From assembly GCF_030811655.1 (NCBI RefSeq), contig NZ_JAUSRE010000004.1, positions 124,001-188,000 on the forward strand: DNA of 64,000 nt, read 5' to 3'. Each line of letters begins with the position of its first letter. Position 1 is the stretch's first letter. Both the position numbers and the translations under genes were made by a program. Positions 25,653 to 33,465 of the stretch are shown here, piece by piece. Under the pieces are notes generated by a model. That model was not told the origin of the DNA, ran no database searches, and was given only the letters and a program-made list of their open reading frames with translations. The DNA is from Pseudarthrobacter enclensis (GTDB taxonomy: Bacteria; Actinomycetota; Actinomycetes; Actinomycetales; Micrococcaceae).

Positions 25653-25673
25653 GCGTACAGCATAGTGGATGGA

Positions 25674-25689
25674 GTTCGATATAATGAAC
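25674..25689. promoter_or_regulatory. Inverted repeat upstream of 2-hydroxyacid dehydrogenase
   Basis: GTTC-GATATAAT-GAAC, a 4-8-4 inverted repeat 22 bases before the start codon at 25652, resembling the IclR palindrome at 23786. On the minus strand it overlaps a weak TTCATT (-35) with TATGCT 18 bases on as a possible -10, so binding here could block transcription. Confidence 0.5.
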
Positions 25690-25726
25690 AGCACTCTTGC
25701 TGGCTTTGTGCTCCTTACTTGGCTCC

Positions 25727-26710
25727 TTATCGAAAGCCGGTGGCTTTTGTCCCTGCGAGGTTGGATACGTCCTTCAGCGTTGCCAGTGCCGCCCCCAAGG
25801 GACTGGACCGGCCGCCCTGGACCGTAATGTCGCCGGCTTCGGGGCACCTAAAGACCATCGCCTTTTCCGGGCCGGTGATGGAGGAGAGCGGGTCCGGCGG
25901 TGCCGCTGCCTCAAGCCGCACCCTGACCGCCATGGGCTGGTCCAGGGAGGCGCTGGCCACGGCGCGGAGGCGCAGTCCCCGAGCGGCCACGGCCAAAGCC
26001 CTGGCAGGCGTGGTGGAGTCGATCGGCTCTGTCTCTACTGCAATCCGGGAGACGTCCCAGTCCCACAGGAGCCCTGCAATGAGGCGCACCTTCGTGGCTG
26101 CGTCCTTCCCGGACAGGTCCGCGGAAGGGTCCGCCTCGGCGATGCCGCGCCGCTGCGCATCCAGCACCGCGGCGGACAGTTCAACACCACGGGCAAGTTC
26201 ATCCAACACAAAGTTGGAGGTTCCGTTCGGACAGGCCCGCATAGCCGTGCAGCCCATGCCCCTCAGTGCTACACGGGCGGTGTCGGCCGTGGGAAGCGCC
26301 GCGCCCGTGGCTCCGGAGATGCGGATGCGGCTCCCGCCTTCGTCCGCTGCACGTTCAAGGTCGCGCCAATGGCTGAGGACGTGGCTCTTGGTCGCTGTCA
26401 CCACGTCGGCGCCGCTCCTCAAGGCAACAATAGCCTCCTGCAACACGCGCGAGTGAGCTTCAGGCGAGGAGGGCAGTGCCTGGACCAGGACGTCAGCCCG
26501 GGTAAGGGCCAGCGTCTCTTCGATTGGCCGCAACGGCGCCCAGGAGGAGCGCTCCGGCACGGCGGAGCCGGGAGCAAGGAAGACCTCCGTCTCGTGACCC
26601 CGGATGGCGGCAATCTCCAGGAAGGAATCATGCGCCGATACCGCAGCAACAAAGGCCTGCCCCACCGGACCGAAACCGGACAGAACCACCTGCGTGGGTT
26701 TCAACGACAA
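25727..26710 (-). CDS. Homoserine dehydrogenase-like protein without ACT domain
   Basis: A 327-residue protein with an N-terminal NAD(P)-binding fold (VVLSGFGPVGQAFVAAV) and the homoserine dehydrogenase catalytic signature NGTSNFVLDELARGVELSAAV followed by AQRRGIAEADPSADLSGKDAA (given in parts, residues about 160-205), including the conserved Lys of GKDAATK. It is about 100 residues shorter than the biosynthetic actinobacterial enzyme, which ends in an ACT domain, so this is probably a catabolic or secondary paralogue without threonine feedback. It starts 5 bases after the RelA/SpoT-like gene stop on the same strand, which suggests cotranscription. The natural substrate is not certain. Confidence 0.8.
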   Translation of the reverse strand: MSLKPTQVVLSGFGPVGQAFVAAVSAHDSFLEIAAIRGHETEVFLAPGSAVPERSSWAPLRPIEETLALTRADVLVQALPSSPEAHSRVLQEAIVALRSGADVVTATKSHVLSHWRDLERAADEGGSRIRISGATGAALPTADTARVALRGMGCTAMRACPNGTSNFVLDELARGVELSAAVLDAQRRGIAEADPSADLSGKDAATKVRLIAGLLWDWDVSRIAVETEPIDSTTPARALAVAARGLRLRAVASASLDQPMAVRVRLEAAAPPDPLSSITGPEKAMVFRCPEAGDITVQGGRSSPLGAALATLKDVSNLAGTKATGFR

Positions 26711-26714
26711 AGCC

Positions 26715-27821
26715 CTACTTCGCCGTCATCCTGTACCGCTCGATCTGCCGCAGCCGCCGCAGCAGGCTGTCGCGCCGGGGGTGCGGGACGACGTCGGGCG
26801 CCTCGGCGGTCAGGTCCACATGGCTTGTGCCGTACTGCCAGAGCAGGAGGTCGTCCAGCAGCCGGTCCGGACCGGGGGAGTAGCGGTGGTCCAGGGCCTT
26901 GCGCACTTCAGTAATGCGGTTGGCGTTCAGCAGCCCGGCCAGCTGCATGGTCTGGTTCAGCCCGTGCGCGGCGAGGAGTTCCGCCGCCCAGCCCCAGTCA
27001 TCGTCCACCTTGCGGTCCACGTGGGGGAGCAGGGTACGCCAGACGTCGCGGATCCGGTTGGGCGTGAGTGGCGCTGCCCCCTCGCCGTCCATGTCCCAGT
27101 AGCTGCGGACTTCCTCATACCGCTCGTGCAGGTCCGCGAAGGCCGTCTCCACCGTTTCCAGCATGGCCGCGGTGGCCGTGAACTGCCGGTCAAAGTGCGG
27201 CGTCCAGGCGCGCGGATCCTCCGCCTTGAACCGGATGTCATGCTCAATCTCGCTCCACGCGTGGGCAAAAATGGTGCGGATCTGGCACTCGAAAAAGTAG
27301 CTGCCGTTGGGCTGAACGTCCGGGTTGAAGACCTGCTGGTACTCCTTGACGGCCTCGTTTTGGATGGTCCGCAGGATCAGGTGCCGGCTGGAGTACCCAT
27401 AGGTACCGGACTCGATGGACCCGATGTCCTTCTCCCGGTCCCCACGGCAGTCGAAAACCTGGCGCTGCCGCTTGATGATGTTGGCCACCACGGCGTTTTC
27501 CGCCGGCAGTTTGGTGATGACGCGGATGCCCACCATGTCATTGAGGGTGCGGAACGGGTCCGGGAACTTCAGGAGCCTGCGTCCACCTGGCTCCAGCGGT
27601 TCCTCCGTGCGGGAGATCTTTTCCTTGAAGGATTCCACCGTTTTGGTGCGGCCGGTGACGAAGAGCGGCGTCACCTCGCTGTCCTTCAACATGTCCCGCA
27701 GGGTCAGCAGGACGTCGCGGGTCACCAGCTTCAGGGCAGGCCGGACGCGCTCATAGATCTCCACGTTGTGCTGCACAGACTCACGCAGCGGCGCGTCCAG
27801 GCTTTCCCAGTTACTCGGCAT
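26715..27821 (-). CDS. RelA/SpoT-domain (p)ppGpp synthetase-like protein
   Basis: A 368-residue soluble protein. Residues about 55-210 carry a RelA_SpoT nucleotidyltransferase domain: the basic GRTKTVESFKEKI segment, DPFRTLNDMVGIRVITKL, YGYSSRHLILRT and the signature ECQIRTIFAHAWSEIEHDIRFK (in parts). There is no HD hydrolase domain and no TGS or ACT region, so it is not the long RelA/SpoT enzyme. At 368 residues it is longer than ordinary small alarmone synthetases (about 210-250); the extra C-terminal 150 residues are helical and unassigned. It could be a small alarmone synthetase or a toxin-type member such as those with tRNA pyrophosphorylation activity. The homoserine-dehydrogenase-like gene follows. 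Confidence 0.85.
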   Translation of the reverse strand: MPSNWESLDAPLRESVQHNVEIYERVRPALKLVTRDVLLTLRDMLKDSEVTPLFVTGRTKTVESFKEKISRTEEPLEPGGRRLLKFPDPFRTLNDMVGIRVITKLPAENAVVANIIKRQRQVFDCRGDREKDIGSIESGTYGYSSRHLILRTIQNEAVKEYQQVFNPDVQPNGSYFFECQIRTIFAHAWSEIEHDIRFKAEDPRAWTPHFDRQFTATAAMLETVETAFADLHERYEEVRSYWDMDGEGAAPLTPNRIRDVWRTLLPHVDRKVDDDWGWAAELLAAHGLNQTMQLAGLLNANRITEVRKALDHRYSPGPDRLLDDLLLWQYGTSHVDLTAEAPDVVPHPRRDSLLRRLRQIERYRMTAK

Positions 27822-27868
27822 AATCCCAGCTTACGGCCGGGGTGCGACACGGGCCGGGCACGAAGGCC

Positions 27869-28915
27869 CTACGTCGCGGCGGCCACCGTGGAGCCGCGCA
27901 CCACCAGCGAGCTCTCCAGCGTCAGCTCCTCCTGCTCCAGCGCCTGCCCCTCCATCAGCCGGCGCAGCTGCTCTCCGGCCTTCAGCCCCAGCAGCTCCGC
28001 GGGCAGGTGGACGCTGGTCAGGCCCGGGCTGCTGGTGGCTGAGTAGGGCAGGTCGTCGAAGCCGGCCACCGCCAGCTCCTCCGGAATGCGGACCCCCTCC
28101 ACCCGGGCTTCCTGCAGCACACCATAGGCGTGCGTGTCAGTGGCGCAGGCGACGGCGGTCACCCCTTCGCGCTGCCACTCCGGCCAGGCGGCGGCGAAGG
28201 CAGCAGCCGCCTCGCCGACGTCGATGGTGGTGGCGGGAATGTGGCTGGGATCTACGGACATTCCCCGCGCCGCGGCCTCCGCCAGGAATGCTTCCCGGCG
28301 GATGGTAAAGGTCTCCGTCCCCGTAATGCTGTCCAGGTAGGCCACCCGCCGGTGGCCGGCCCCTGCCAGGTGCGCAGCCAGCTCCCTGGCCCCATGGGCA
28401 ACGTCAAGGTTGACTGCCGGGGCGACGGATGCCAGGCCCGGCGCATCCAGCAGGACCAGCGGGCCGCCCACTGAAAGGTCGGCCAAGAAGCCTGCGTTGG
28501 GGGCGTCCACCAGGAGCCCTGCCGGCCGGAGGGACATCAGCTTCCGCACGTCGTCGGCCTTGGGGAACTCGCCCGACTCGGTGACGGACAGCAGCAGCTG
28601 GTAGGTGGGTCCGAGCGATTCCCGCACCCCGCCGATCACCTTGGCGAAGAACGGGTTGGAGATGTCCGGCGCCACCAGGATCACGATGGAGCTCACCCCG
28701 CGGGCCAGCGAGCTGCCGATCCCGTCCACCACGTAGCCCAGCTCGGCAATGGCCTCCCGCACGCGGGAAATGTTGTCCTCGGACACCCGGCCCGCCGTCT
28801 TGCCGTTGGCCACCAGCGACACCGTGGCCACGGAAACCCCTGCTCGCGCAGCAACCATGGCTGCCGTCACCCGCCGGGGCCGCGCCCGCTGCTGCACCTG
28901 TTCCCCGGAATCCAT
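27869..28915 (-). CDS. LacI-family repressor of the nucleoside operon
   Basis: A 348-residue repressor. A 14-residue basic leader precedes the helix-turn-helix VTAAMVAARAGVSVATVSLV and hinge helix RVREAIAELGYVVDGIGSSLARG (in part, residues about 50-72). The rest is a periplasmic-binding-protein-like sensor domain. It is divergent from the nucleoside hydrolase operon, with two identical 16-bp palindromes between them. Nucleosides, ribose or nucleobases are the likely inducers, inferred from the operon content. The C-terminus ends SSLVVRGSTVAAAT, a normal family end. Confidence 0.9.
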   Translation of the reverse strand: MDSGEQVQQRARPRRVTAAMVAARAGVSVATVSLVANGKTAGRVSEDNISRVREAIAELGYVVDGIGSSLARGVSSIVILVAPDISNPFFAKVIGGVRESLGPTYQLLLSVTESGEFPKADDVRKLMSLRPAGLLVDAPNAGFLADLSVGGPLVLLDAPGLASVAPAVNLDVAHGARELAAHLAGAGHRRVAYLDSITGTETFTIRREAFLAEAAARGMSVDPSHIPATTIDVGEAAAAFAAAWPEWQREGVTAVACATDTHAYGVLQEARVEGVRIPEELAVAGFDDLPYSATSSPGLTSVHLPAELLGLKAGEQLRRLMEGQALEQEELTLESSLVVRGSTVAAAT

Positions 28916-28959
28916 ACTCCGATCCTAGTCGCCGCCGGGCAGCCCCAGGCAGGGCAAGG

Positions 28960-29010
28960 CGTCAAGCGTTTGACGTGGGACAACGCGGGACGGACGTCAA
29001 GCGTTTGACG
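28960..29010. promoter_or_regulatory. Two identical LacI-type operators
   Basis: CGTCAAGCGTTTGACG occurs at 28960-28975 and again at 28995-29010, 35 bases apart (a little over three helical turns), so repressor dimers could bind on nearly one face and cooperate. The sequence is an imperfect palindrome around the central CG, typical of LacI-family operators. It lies between the divergent lacI-type gene and the nucleoside hydrolase operon. Confidence 0.88.
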
Positions 29011-29034
29011 CGGGCAACACAACCCTGCCATGAT
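29005..29034 (+). promoter_or_regulatory. Promoter of the nucleoside operon overlapping the operator
   Basis: TTGACG (29005-29010) is the right arm of the second operator; an 18-base spacer leads to CATGAT (29029-29034). Repressor bound at the operator would cover the -35 box. The -10 box is only a 4/6 match, so this is a candidate. Confidence 0.55.
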
Positions 29035-29075
29035 TCCTCCCGGAATACTCAAAACCCCTGCCCCGGCAGGCCCCA

Positions 29076-30197
29076 ATGACGTGGAGCACCATCGTGGAAC
29101 CAAATCCCCAAGCGAGCCAGCGCCGGACGGGTTCACCAGAACCCCGGAAAATCATCCTGGACTGCGACCCCGGCCACGATGACGCCGTGGCCCTGCTGCT
29201 GGCCCATGGCAACCCCAACATCGAACTCCTGGCCGTCACCACGGTGGTGGGCAACCAGACCCTCGAAAAAGTCACCCGCAATGCCCTGGCCGTCGGCACC
29301 ATCGCCGGCATCACCGGAGTCCCCTTCGCAGCCGGCTGCCCCCGCCCGCTGGTGCGCAGCATCGAAACCGCGCCGGACATCCACGGCGACAGCGGAATGG
29401 ACGGCCCCGCACTGCCCGAGTCCACCATCGAACTGGACCCGCGCCACGCCGTCGACCTCATCATTGACACGGTCATGGCGCACGAGCCCGGCACTGTCAC
29501 GCTCGTCCCCACCGCCGGCCTCACCAACATCGCCATGGCCGCCCGCAAGGAACCGCGCATCGTGGAACGCGTCAAGGAAGTGGTCCTCATGGGCGGCGGC
29601 TACCACGTGGGCAACTGGAGCGCCGTGGCCGAATTCAACATCATCATCGACCCCGAGGCCGCCCACATCGTCTTCAACGAAAAGTGGCCGGTGGTGATGG
29701 TGGGCCTGGACCTCACCCACCAGGCGCTGGCCACCCCGGAGGTGGTGGAGAAGATCGCCGCCATCGGCACGGGCCCCGCCAAGTTCGTCACCGAGCTGAT
29801 GGACTTCTTCGCCCACACCTACAAGGACGCCCAGGGCTTCGACTTCCCGCCCGTCCACGACCCCTGCGCCGTGGCCTACGTGATCGACCCCAGCATCGTC
29901 AGCACCCGCAAGGTCCCCGTCAACATCGAGCTGCAGGGCACGCTCACCCTGGGCATGACCGTGGCCGACTTCCGCGCCCCGGCACCCGCGGACTGCCACA
30001 CCAGCGTGGCCGTGGACCTGGACCACGCACGGTTCTGGAACCTGGTTACCGATGCGCTGGTCCGCATCGGTGAGCCGGGCGCCAATACCAAGGCGGACGA
30101 CGCCGGGAGCAGCGGAGGCGCGGATGGCACCCAGGGCAGCACGGCCGACGTCGTACGCCCGGAAAGTGCCCACCTCACCGCCGGAGGGGTCAAGTAG
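29076..30197 (+). CDS. Inosine/uridine-preferring nucleoside hydrolase
   Basis: A 373-residue N-ribohydrolase that splits ribonucleosides into ribose and base. The calcium-binding signature IILDCDPGHDDAVALLLAHG is near residues 26-45, VVLMGGGYHVGN near 170, the NIIIDPEAA Asn/Asp cluster near 190, and the active-site His in VHDPCAVAYV near 268. The C-terminal 40 residues (Gly/Ser/Asp-rich) are a disordered extension beyond the family norm. The start may be ATG 29076 or GTG 29094, the latter with GGAG eight bases upstream. The next gene starts at the base after its stop. Together with the transporter and ribokinase it forms a nucleoside salvage operon. Confidence 0.93.
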   Translation: MTWSTIVEPNPQASQRRTGSPEPRKIILDCDPGHDDAVALLLAHGNPNIELLAVTTVVGNQTLEKVTRNALAVGTIAGITGVPFAAGCPRPLVRSIETAPDIHGDSGMDGPALPESTIELDPRHAVDLIIDTVMAHEPGTVTLVPTAGLTNIAMAARKEPRIVERVKEVVLMGGGYHVGNWSAVAEFNIIIDPEAAHIVFNEKWPVVMVGLDLTHQALATPEVVEKIAAIGTGPAKFVTELMDFFAHTYKDAQGFDFPPVHDPCAVAYVIDPSIVSTRKVPVNIELQGTLTLGMTVADFRAPAPADCHTSVAVDLDHARFWNLVTDALVRIGEPGANTKADDAGSSGGADGTQGSTADVVRPESAHLTAGGVK

Positions 30198-31628
30198 ATG
30201 GCCACCGCAACCATGGCTGAAACCAAGACCGGCCGCGGCACCATCGCCGCCCTCATGACCGCCCTGCTGGCCGCCTGCGTAGCGTTCCAGCTCAACGCCT
30301 CCATGCTCAGCCCCGCCCTGGTGACCATGGGCCAGGAACTCAAGGCGGACCAGGCGCTGATCGGCCTCTCCCAGACCTGGTTCTTCACCGCCGCCGCCCT
30401 GTTCTCCCTGTTCCTGCCCCGCCTGAGCGACATCGTGGGCCGCAAGAAGGTCCTGGTGGGCATGATGCTGCTCATGGCCGTGGGCTCCGTCATCGCCGCG
30501 CTCGCCCCGGACATCACCTGGCTCTTCGTGGGCCGCATCATCCAGGGCGTCAGCGGACCTACCGTCCCGCTGTGCCTCATCATGCTGCGCTCCGCCGTCA
30601 GCAACCCCCGCAAGTACGGCACGCTGATGGGCCTTATTACCGCCGTCAATGGCGGTGTGGCCGGCGTGGACTCCTTCGTGGGCGGTTACTTCGCCGAGCA
30701 CTACGGCTTCCGCAGCATCTTCTGGCTCATGGTGGTCCTCGCCGCCGCGGCCACAGCCCTCATCGTGTTCCTCGCTTCCGAAAGCAGGCCCGCCGCAGGA
30801 ACCCGCATGGACTGGCTGGGCGTGTTCTTCATCGTGGTGGCCGTCGGTGCCCTGCTGACCGCCCTGAACGAAGGCTCCAAGCTGGTGGGAGGCTTCAACT
30901 CAGGCACGCTGATGCTGAGCCTGGCGCTGGTGGCTGTCTCCGCCGTCGCGTTCCTTGCCTTCTGGCGGACCGAACAGCGCGCCGCGCAGCCCATGGTGGA
31001 AACCGTCCACCTGCGCCAGCGTTCCACCTGGGCCCCGCTGCTGACCACCACGCTGACCATGACCGGCATCTTCGCCGTCATCAACGGCATCGTTCCGGCC
31101 TACGTCCAGGCTGGGTCGCCGGGGTTCGGTGTTGGCCCCACCGAGATGTCGCTGATCATCCTCACCCCGTACGCCCTGCTGGGCTGGCTGGTGGGTGCGC
31201 TCAGCGGCAGGCTGGCCCCGGTCCTCGGCTACACCAAGGTGCTGCGCATCGGGCTCCTGGGCAGCATCGCCGCGCTCGCAGTCATCGCGTTCCTGGGCCT
31301 GCACAGCCTGCCGCTGATGATCTTCGGTACGGTCTTGCTGGGCATCATGTACGCCGGTACCGTCAACATCATGCTCAACGGACTCGGCGTTGTCCTCTCG
31401 CCCGCACGCAACCCCGGCTTCCTGCCCGGCATGAACGCCGGCGCGTTCAACCTCGGCGCCGGCCTCAGCTTCCTGATCCTGCCCGCCGTGCTGGTGGCGA
31501 CGTCGGCCCTCGGCGATGCGGGTGCCTCCTACCTGACCGTCGTCCTCGTGGGCCTGGCGCTGACCGTCGCTGCGTTCGCCGCGTCGCTGCTGATCCCCAA
31601 GCCGGTTGAGGCGGAGGTGGCCGCATGA
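30198..31628 (+). CDS. MFS transporter (DHA2-like), probable nucleoside or ribose carrier
   Basis: A 476-residue transporter with about fourteen membrane helices, typical of the DHA2 drug:H+ antiporter branch. Motif A is present as PRLSDIVGRKKVLVG after helix 2, and VGRIIQGVSGPTVPLCL resembles motif B/C. It starts directly after the nucleoside hydrolase stop and overlaps the ribokinase start by 4 bases (ATGA at 31625), so it is locked into the salvage operon. Context favours nucleoside or base transport, import or export, rather than drug efflux; the sequence alone cannot tell. Confidence 0.85.
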   Translation: MATATMAETKTGRGTIAALMTALLAACVAFQLNASMLSPALVTMGQELKADQALIGLSQTWFFTAAALFSLFLPRLSDIVGRKKVLVGMMLLMAVGSVIAALAPDITWLFVGRIIQGVSGPTVPLCLIMLRSAVSNPRKYGTLMGLITAVNGGVAGVDSFVGGYFAEHYGFRSIFWLMVVLAAAATALIVFLASESRPAAGTRMDWLGVFFIVVAVGALLTALNEGSKLVGGFNSGTLMLSLALVAVSAVAFLAFWRTEQRAAQPMVETVHLRQRSTWAPLLTTTLTMTGIFAVINGIVPAYVQAGSPGFGVGPTEMSLIILTPYALLGWLVGALSGRLAPVLGYTKVLRIGLLGSIAALAVIAFLGLHSLPLMIFGTVLLGIMYAGTVNIMLNGLGVVLSPARNPGFLPGMNAGAFNLGAGLSFLILPAVLVATSALGDAGASYLTVVLVGLALTVAAFAASLLIPKPVEAEVAA

Positions 31629-32590
31629 GCAGCGCGGGCGTTGGGCACCCAGGCCGGATCGTCGTCGTCGGCTCCCTCAACGCCGACCTCACCATTTACT
31701 GCGACCGCCTGCCGAAGCCCGGCGAGACGGTGCACGGAAACGGGTTCGCTGTGAACCCCGGCGGCAAGAGTGCCAACCAGGCAGTCGCCGCGGCACGCCT
31801 GGGCGGGCACGTCAGCCTGGTGGGTGCCGTGGGGGAGGACGCCAACGGCAACATGCTCGAGGCCTCCGTCGCCGGGGCAGGCGTGGACGTCAGCCATGTG
31901 CGCACTTCCAGGGAGCCCACCGGCGTTGCCGTGATCGCCGTGGATGCCCGCGGCGAAAACAACATCATCATCTCCGCCGGCGCCAACGGGACGCTGTCAC
32001 CCGCCGACGTGACCCGCGCTGCGGACGTCCTGGAGGGGGCCGACGTCGTCAGCCTCTGCCTGGAGGTCAGCATGGAGACGGTGCTGGCGGCGGCGCAGGC
32101 AGGGCACGACGCCGGCGCGCAGGTCCTGCTGAACCTCTCGCCCTACGCGGAGATCCCCCCAGCCCTGGCCGAGTTGGCGGACGTCCTGCTGGTGAACGCC
32201 CACGAGGCCGCGCTGTTCCTGGGATCGGACGTGCCCGGTGCCGGTGCCCCCGCTGCGGAGTGGGATGCGGTGTGCTCCCGGTTCGCCGGCCGCGGGATCC
32301 GGCAGGTTTTGGTGACCCTGGGGTCGAAGGGCTCCGTGGTGCTGGACGCGGGTGCACCTGCCGGCGCCCGCGTCACCTTAGTCCAGCCCACCGAGGTGCG
32401 TGCCGTGGACACCACCGGTGCCGGAGACGCCTTCACCGGGGCGGTTGCCGTCCGGCTCGCAGCGGGCGATGCGCTCGCGGATGCCGCTGCGTTCGCCTCC
32501 GTTGCCGCGGCCATGGCGACCACGCGCAAGGGGACCCAGGCGGCCTACCCGGAAGCGGCCGACGTCGAACGCCGCCTCAGCGCCTCCTAA
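31625..32590 (+). CDS. rbsK: Ribokinase
   Basis: A 321-residue PfkB-family sugar kinase that phosphorylates ribose released by the hydrolase. The N-terminal signature VVVGSLNADLTIYCDRLPKPGET is close to ribokinase (shown in part), with GGKSANQAVAAARLGG near residues 46-61 and the catalytic VDTTGAGDAFTGAVAVRLA near 260-278, where the Asp of GAGD is the base. Its start overlaps the transporter stop as ATGA, giving translational coupling. It is the last gene of the operon and is followed by a long hairpin repeat. Confidence 0.92.
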   Translation: MSSAGVGHPGRIVVVGSLNADLTIYCDRLPKPGETVHGNGFAVNPGGKSANQAVAAARLGGHVSLVGAVGEDANGNMLEASVAGAGVDVSHVRTSREPTGVAVIAVDARGENNIIISAGANGTLSPADVTRAADVLEGADVVSLCLEVSMETVLAAAQAGHDAGAQVLLNLSPYAEIPPALAELADVLLVNAHEAALFLGSDVPGAGAPAAEWDAVCSRFAGRGIRQVLVTLGSKGSVVLDAGAPAGARVTLVQPTEVRAVDTTGAGDAFTGAVAVRLAAGDALADAAAFASVAAAMATTRKGTQAAYPEAADVERRLSAS

Positions 32591-32688
32591 CCCCATCCAC
32601 TGCTCCGTACCGGCACAAAACCCCATCGATTGCTCCGTACTTGTCGTTATGGGGCGCGAAAACGACAAGTACTCAGCAGTCGACGGGG
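32591..32688. repeat. Intergenic hairpin repeat, copy 1
   Basis: Two 28-base arms, 32621-32648 and 32661-32688, match at 24 of 28 positions in inverted orientation around a 12-base loop. The left arm starts CCCCATCGATTGCTCCGTAC. A partial direct copy of the left arm (18 of 20 bases) precedes it at 32591-32610. The element fills the whole gap between the convergent rbsK and SDR genes and touches the SDR stop codon. A related element lies at 43000-43120. Confidence 0.8.
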
Positions 32689-33429
32689 TCAGCGCAGTGC
32701 GTCCAGGGTAACTCCGGTGTGTTCCGCGAGTTGCGCCAGGAGGGCGTCCTGGAACTGGGAGTCGTGGGCTGCCGGATGCGGCGTCTGCCGGCGCTGGTGG
32801 TACCAGTAGCCGCCGCTGGCCAGCGCCGCCGGATCATCGCTGGTGGCCAGCCACTCCTGCGTGCGGTGGCCCAGTTCCAGGCTGTCCGGCGCTGACCGCC
32901 CGCCCATCCGCGTGGGGACCCAGCCAGGGTCCACGGCGTTGCTGGTGACGTCAGGAAACAGCCGGGCCACCGCTGCGGAGAGCGCGGTGACGTGCAGCTT
33001 GGTGGTGGAGTAGGAGGCCGTCGTCGTGCGTCCGGTCCAATCCAGGCCGTCCAGTCCGGTGTCGCCGCCCCGGTGCATCCCGCTGCTGAGGTAGACCAGC
33101 CGGCGCGGACCGGGGATGAGTGCGGTCAGCAGGTACGGGGCGACGACATTGACCGGCAGCAGTGCAGGGCCGTTCAGCACGCCTGCGTTGTGGATGACGG
33201 CGCTGATACCGCCGATTCCGTTCGCCTGGTCCGCTAGCTGCCGGACCTCCTCCAGGTTGGCAAGGTCGCCGACGACGCACTGCGCACCGCGGTCCAGGAG
33301 GTGCTGGACCGCGGGGAGCCGGCGGGAGGACCGGGCGTGCACGATCACCTCGTGGCCGGCCTGCACCAGCGAGGCCGCTGCCGCCCGGCCCAGCCCGTCA
33401 GTGGATCCGGTGATCAAGACGCGTGCCAT
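32689..33429 (-). CDS. Short-chain dehydrogenase/reductase
   Basis: A 246-residue SDR. The cofactor motif TGSTDGLGRAAAASL is at residues 7-21, NAG in VIHNAGVLNG near 82, the catalytic Ser in VYLSSGMHRG near 113 and YSTTK (Tyr/Lys) near 140, so the active site is complete. The residue after the second strand (HARSSRR) is Arg-rich, which favours NADPH. It resembles WW-domain-oxidoreductase or retinol dehydrogenase-like SDRs of actinobacteria. The neighbouring ROK gene begins 36 bases upstream on the same strand, so they may be cotranscribed. Substrate unknown. Confidence 0.87.
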   Translation of the reverse strand: MARVLITGSTDGLGRAAAASLVQAGHEVIVHARSSRRLPAVQHLLDRGAQCVVGDLANLEEVRQLADQANGIGGISAVIHNAGVLNGPALLPVNVVAPYLLTALIPGPRRLVYLSSGMHRGGDTGLDGLDWTGRTTTASYSTTKLHVTALSAAVARLFPDVTSNAVDPGWVPTRMGGRSAPDSLELGHRTQEWLATSDDPAALASGGYWYHQRRQTPHPAAHDSQFQDALLAQLAEHTGVTLDALR

Positions 33430-33465
33430 GCGCAGACCTGCTTTCGCTTCTGGATGTCCTGCCTG

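Noticed and set aside
28891..29075. Riboswitch upstream of the nucleoside hydrolase
   Set aside because: The space is filled by two repressor operators and a promoter; no conserved purine or preQ1 riboswitch core was seen.
29133..30701. 522-codon minus-strand open frame opposite the nucleoside hydrolase and transporter
   Set aside because: Composition is His/Gly/Glu rich and low in hydrophobic residues, a shadow of two well-supported coding genes.
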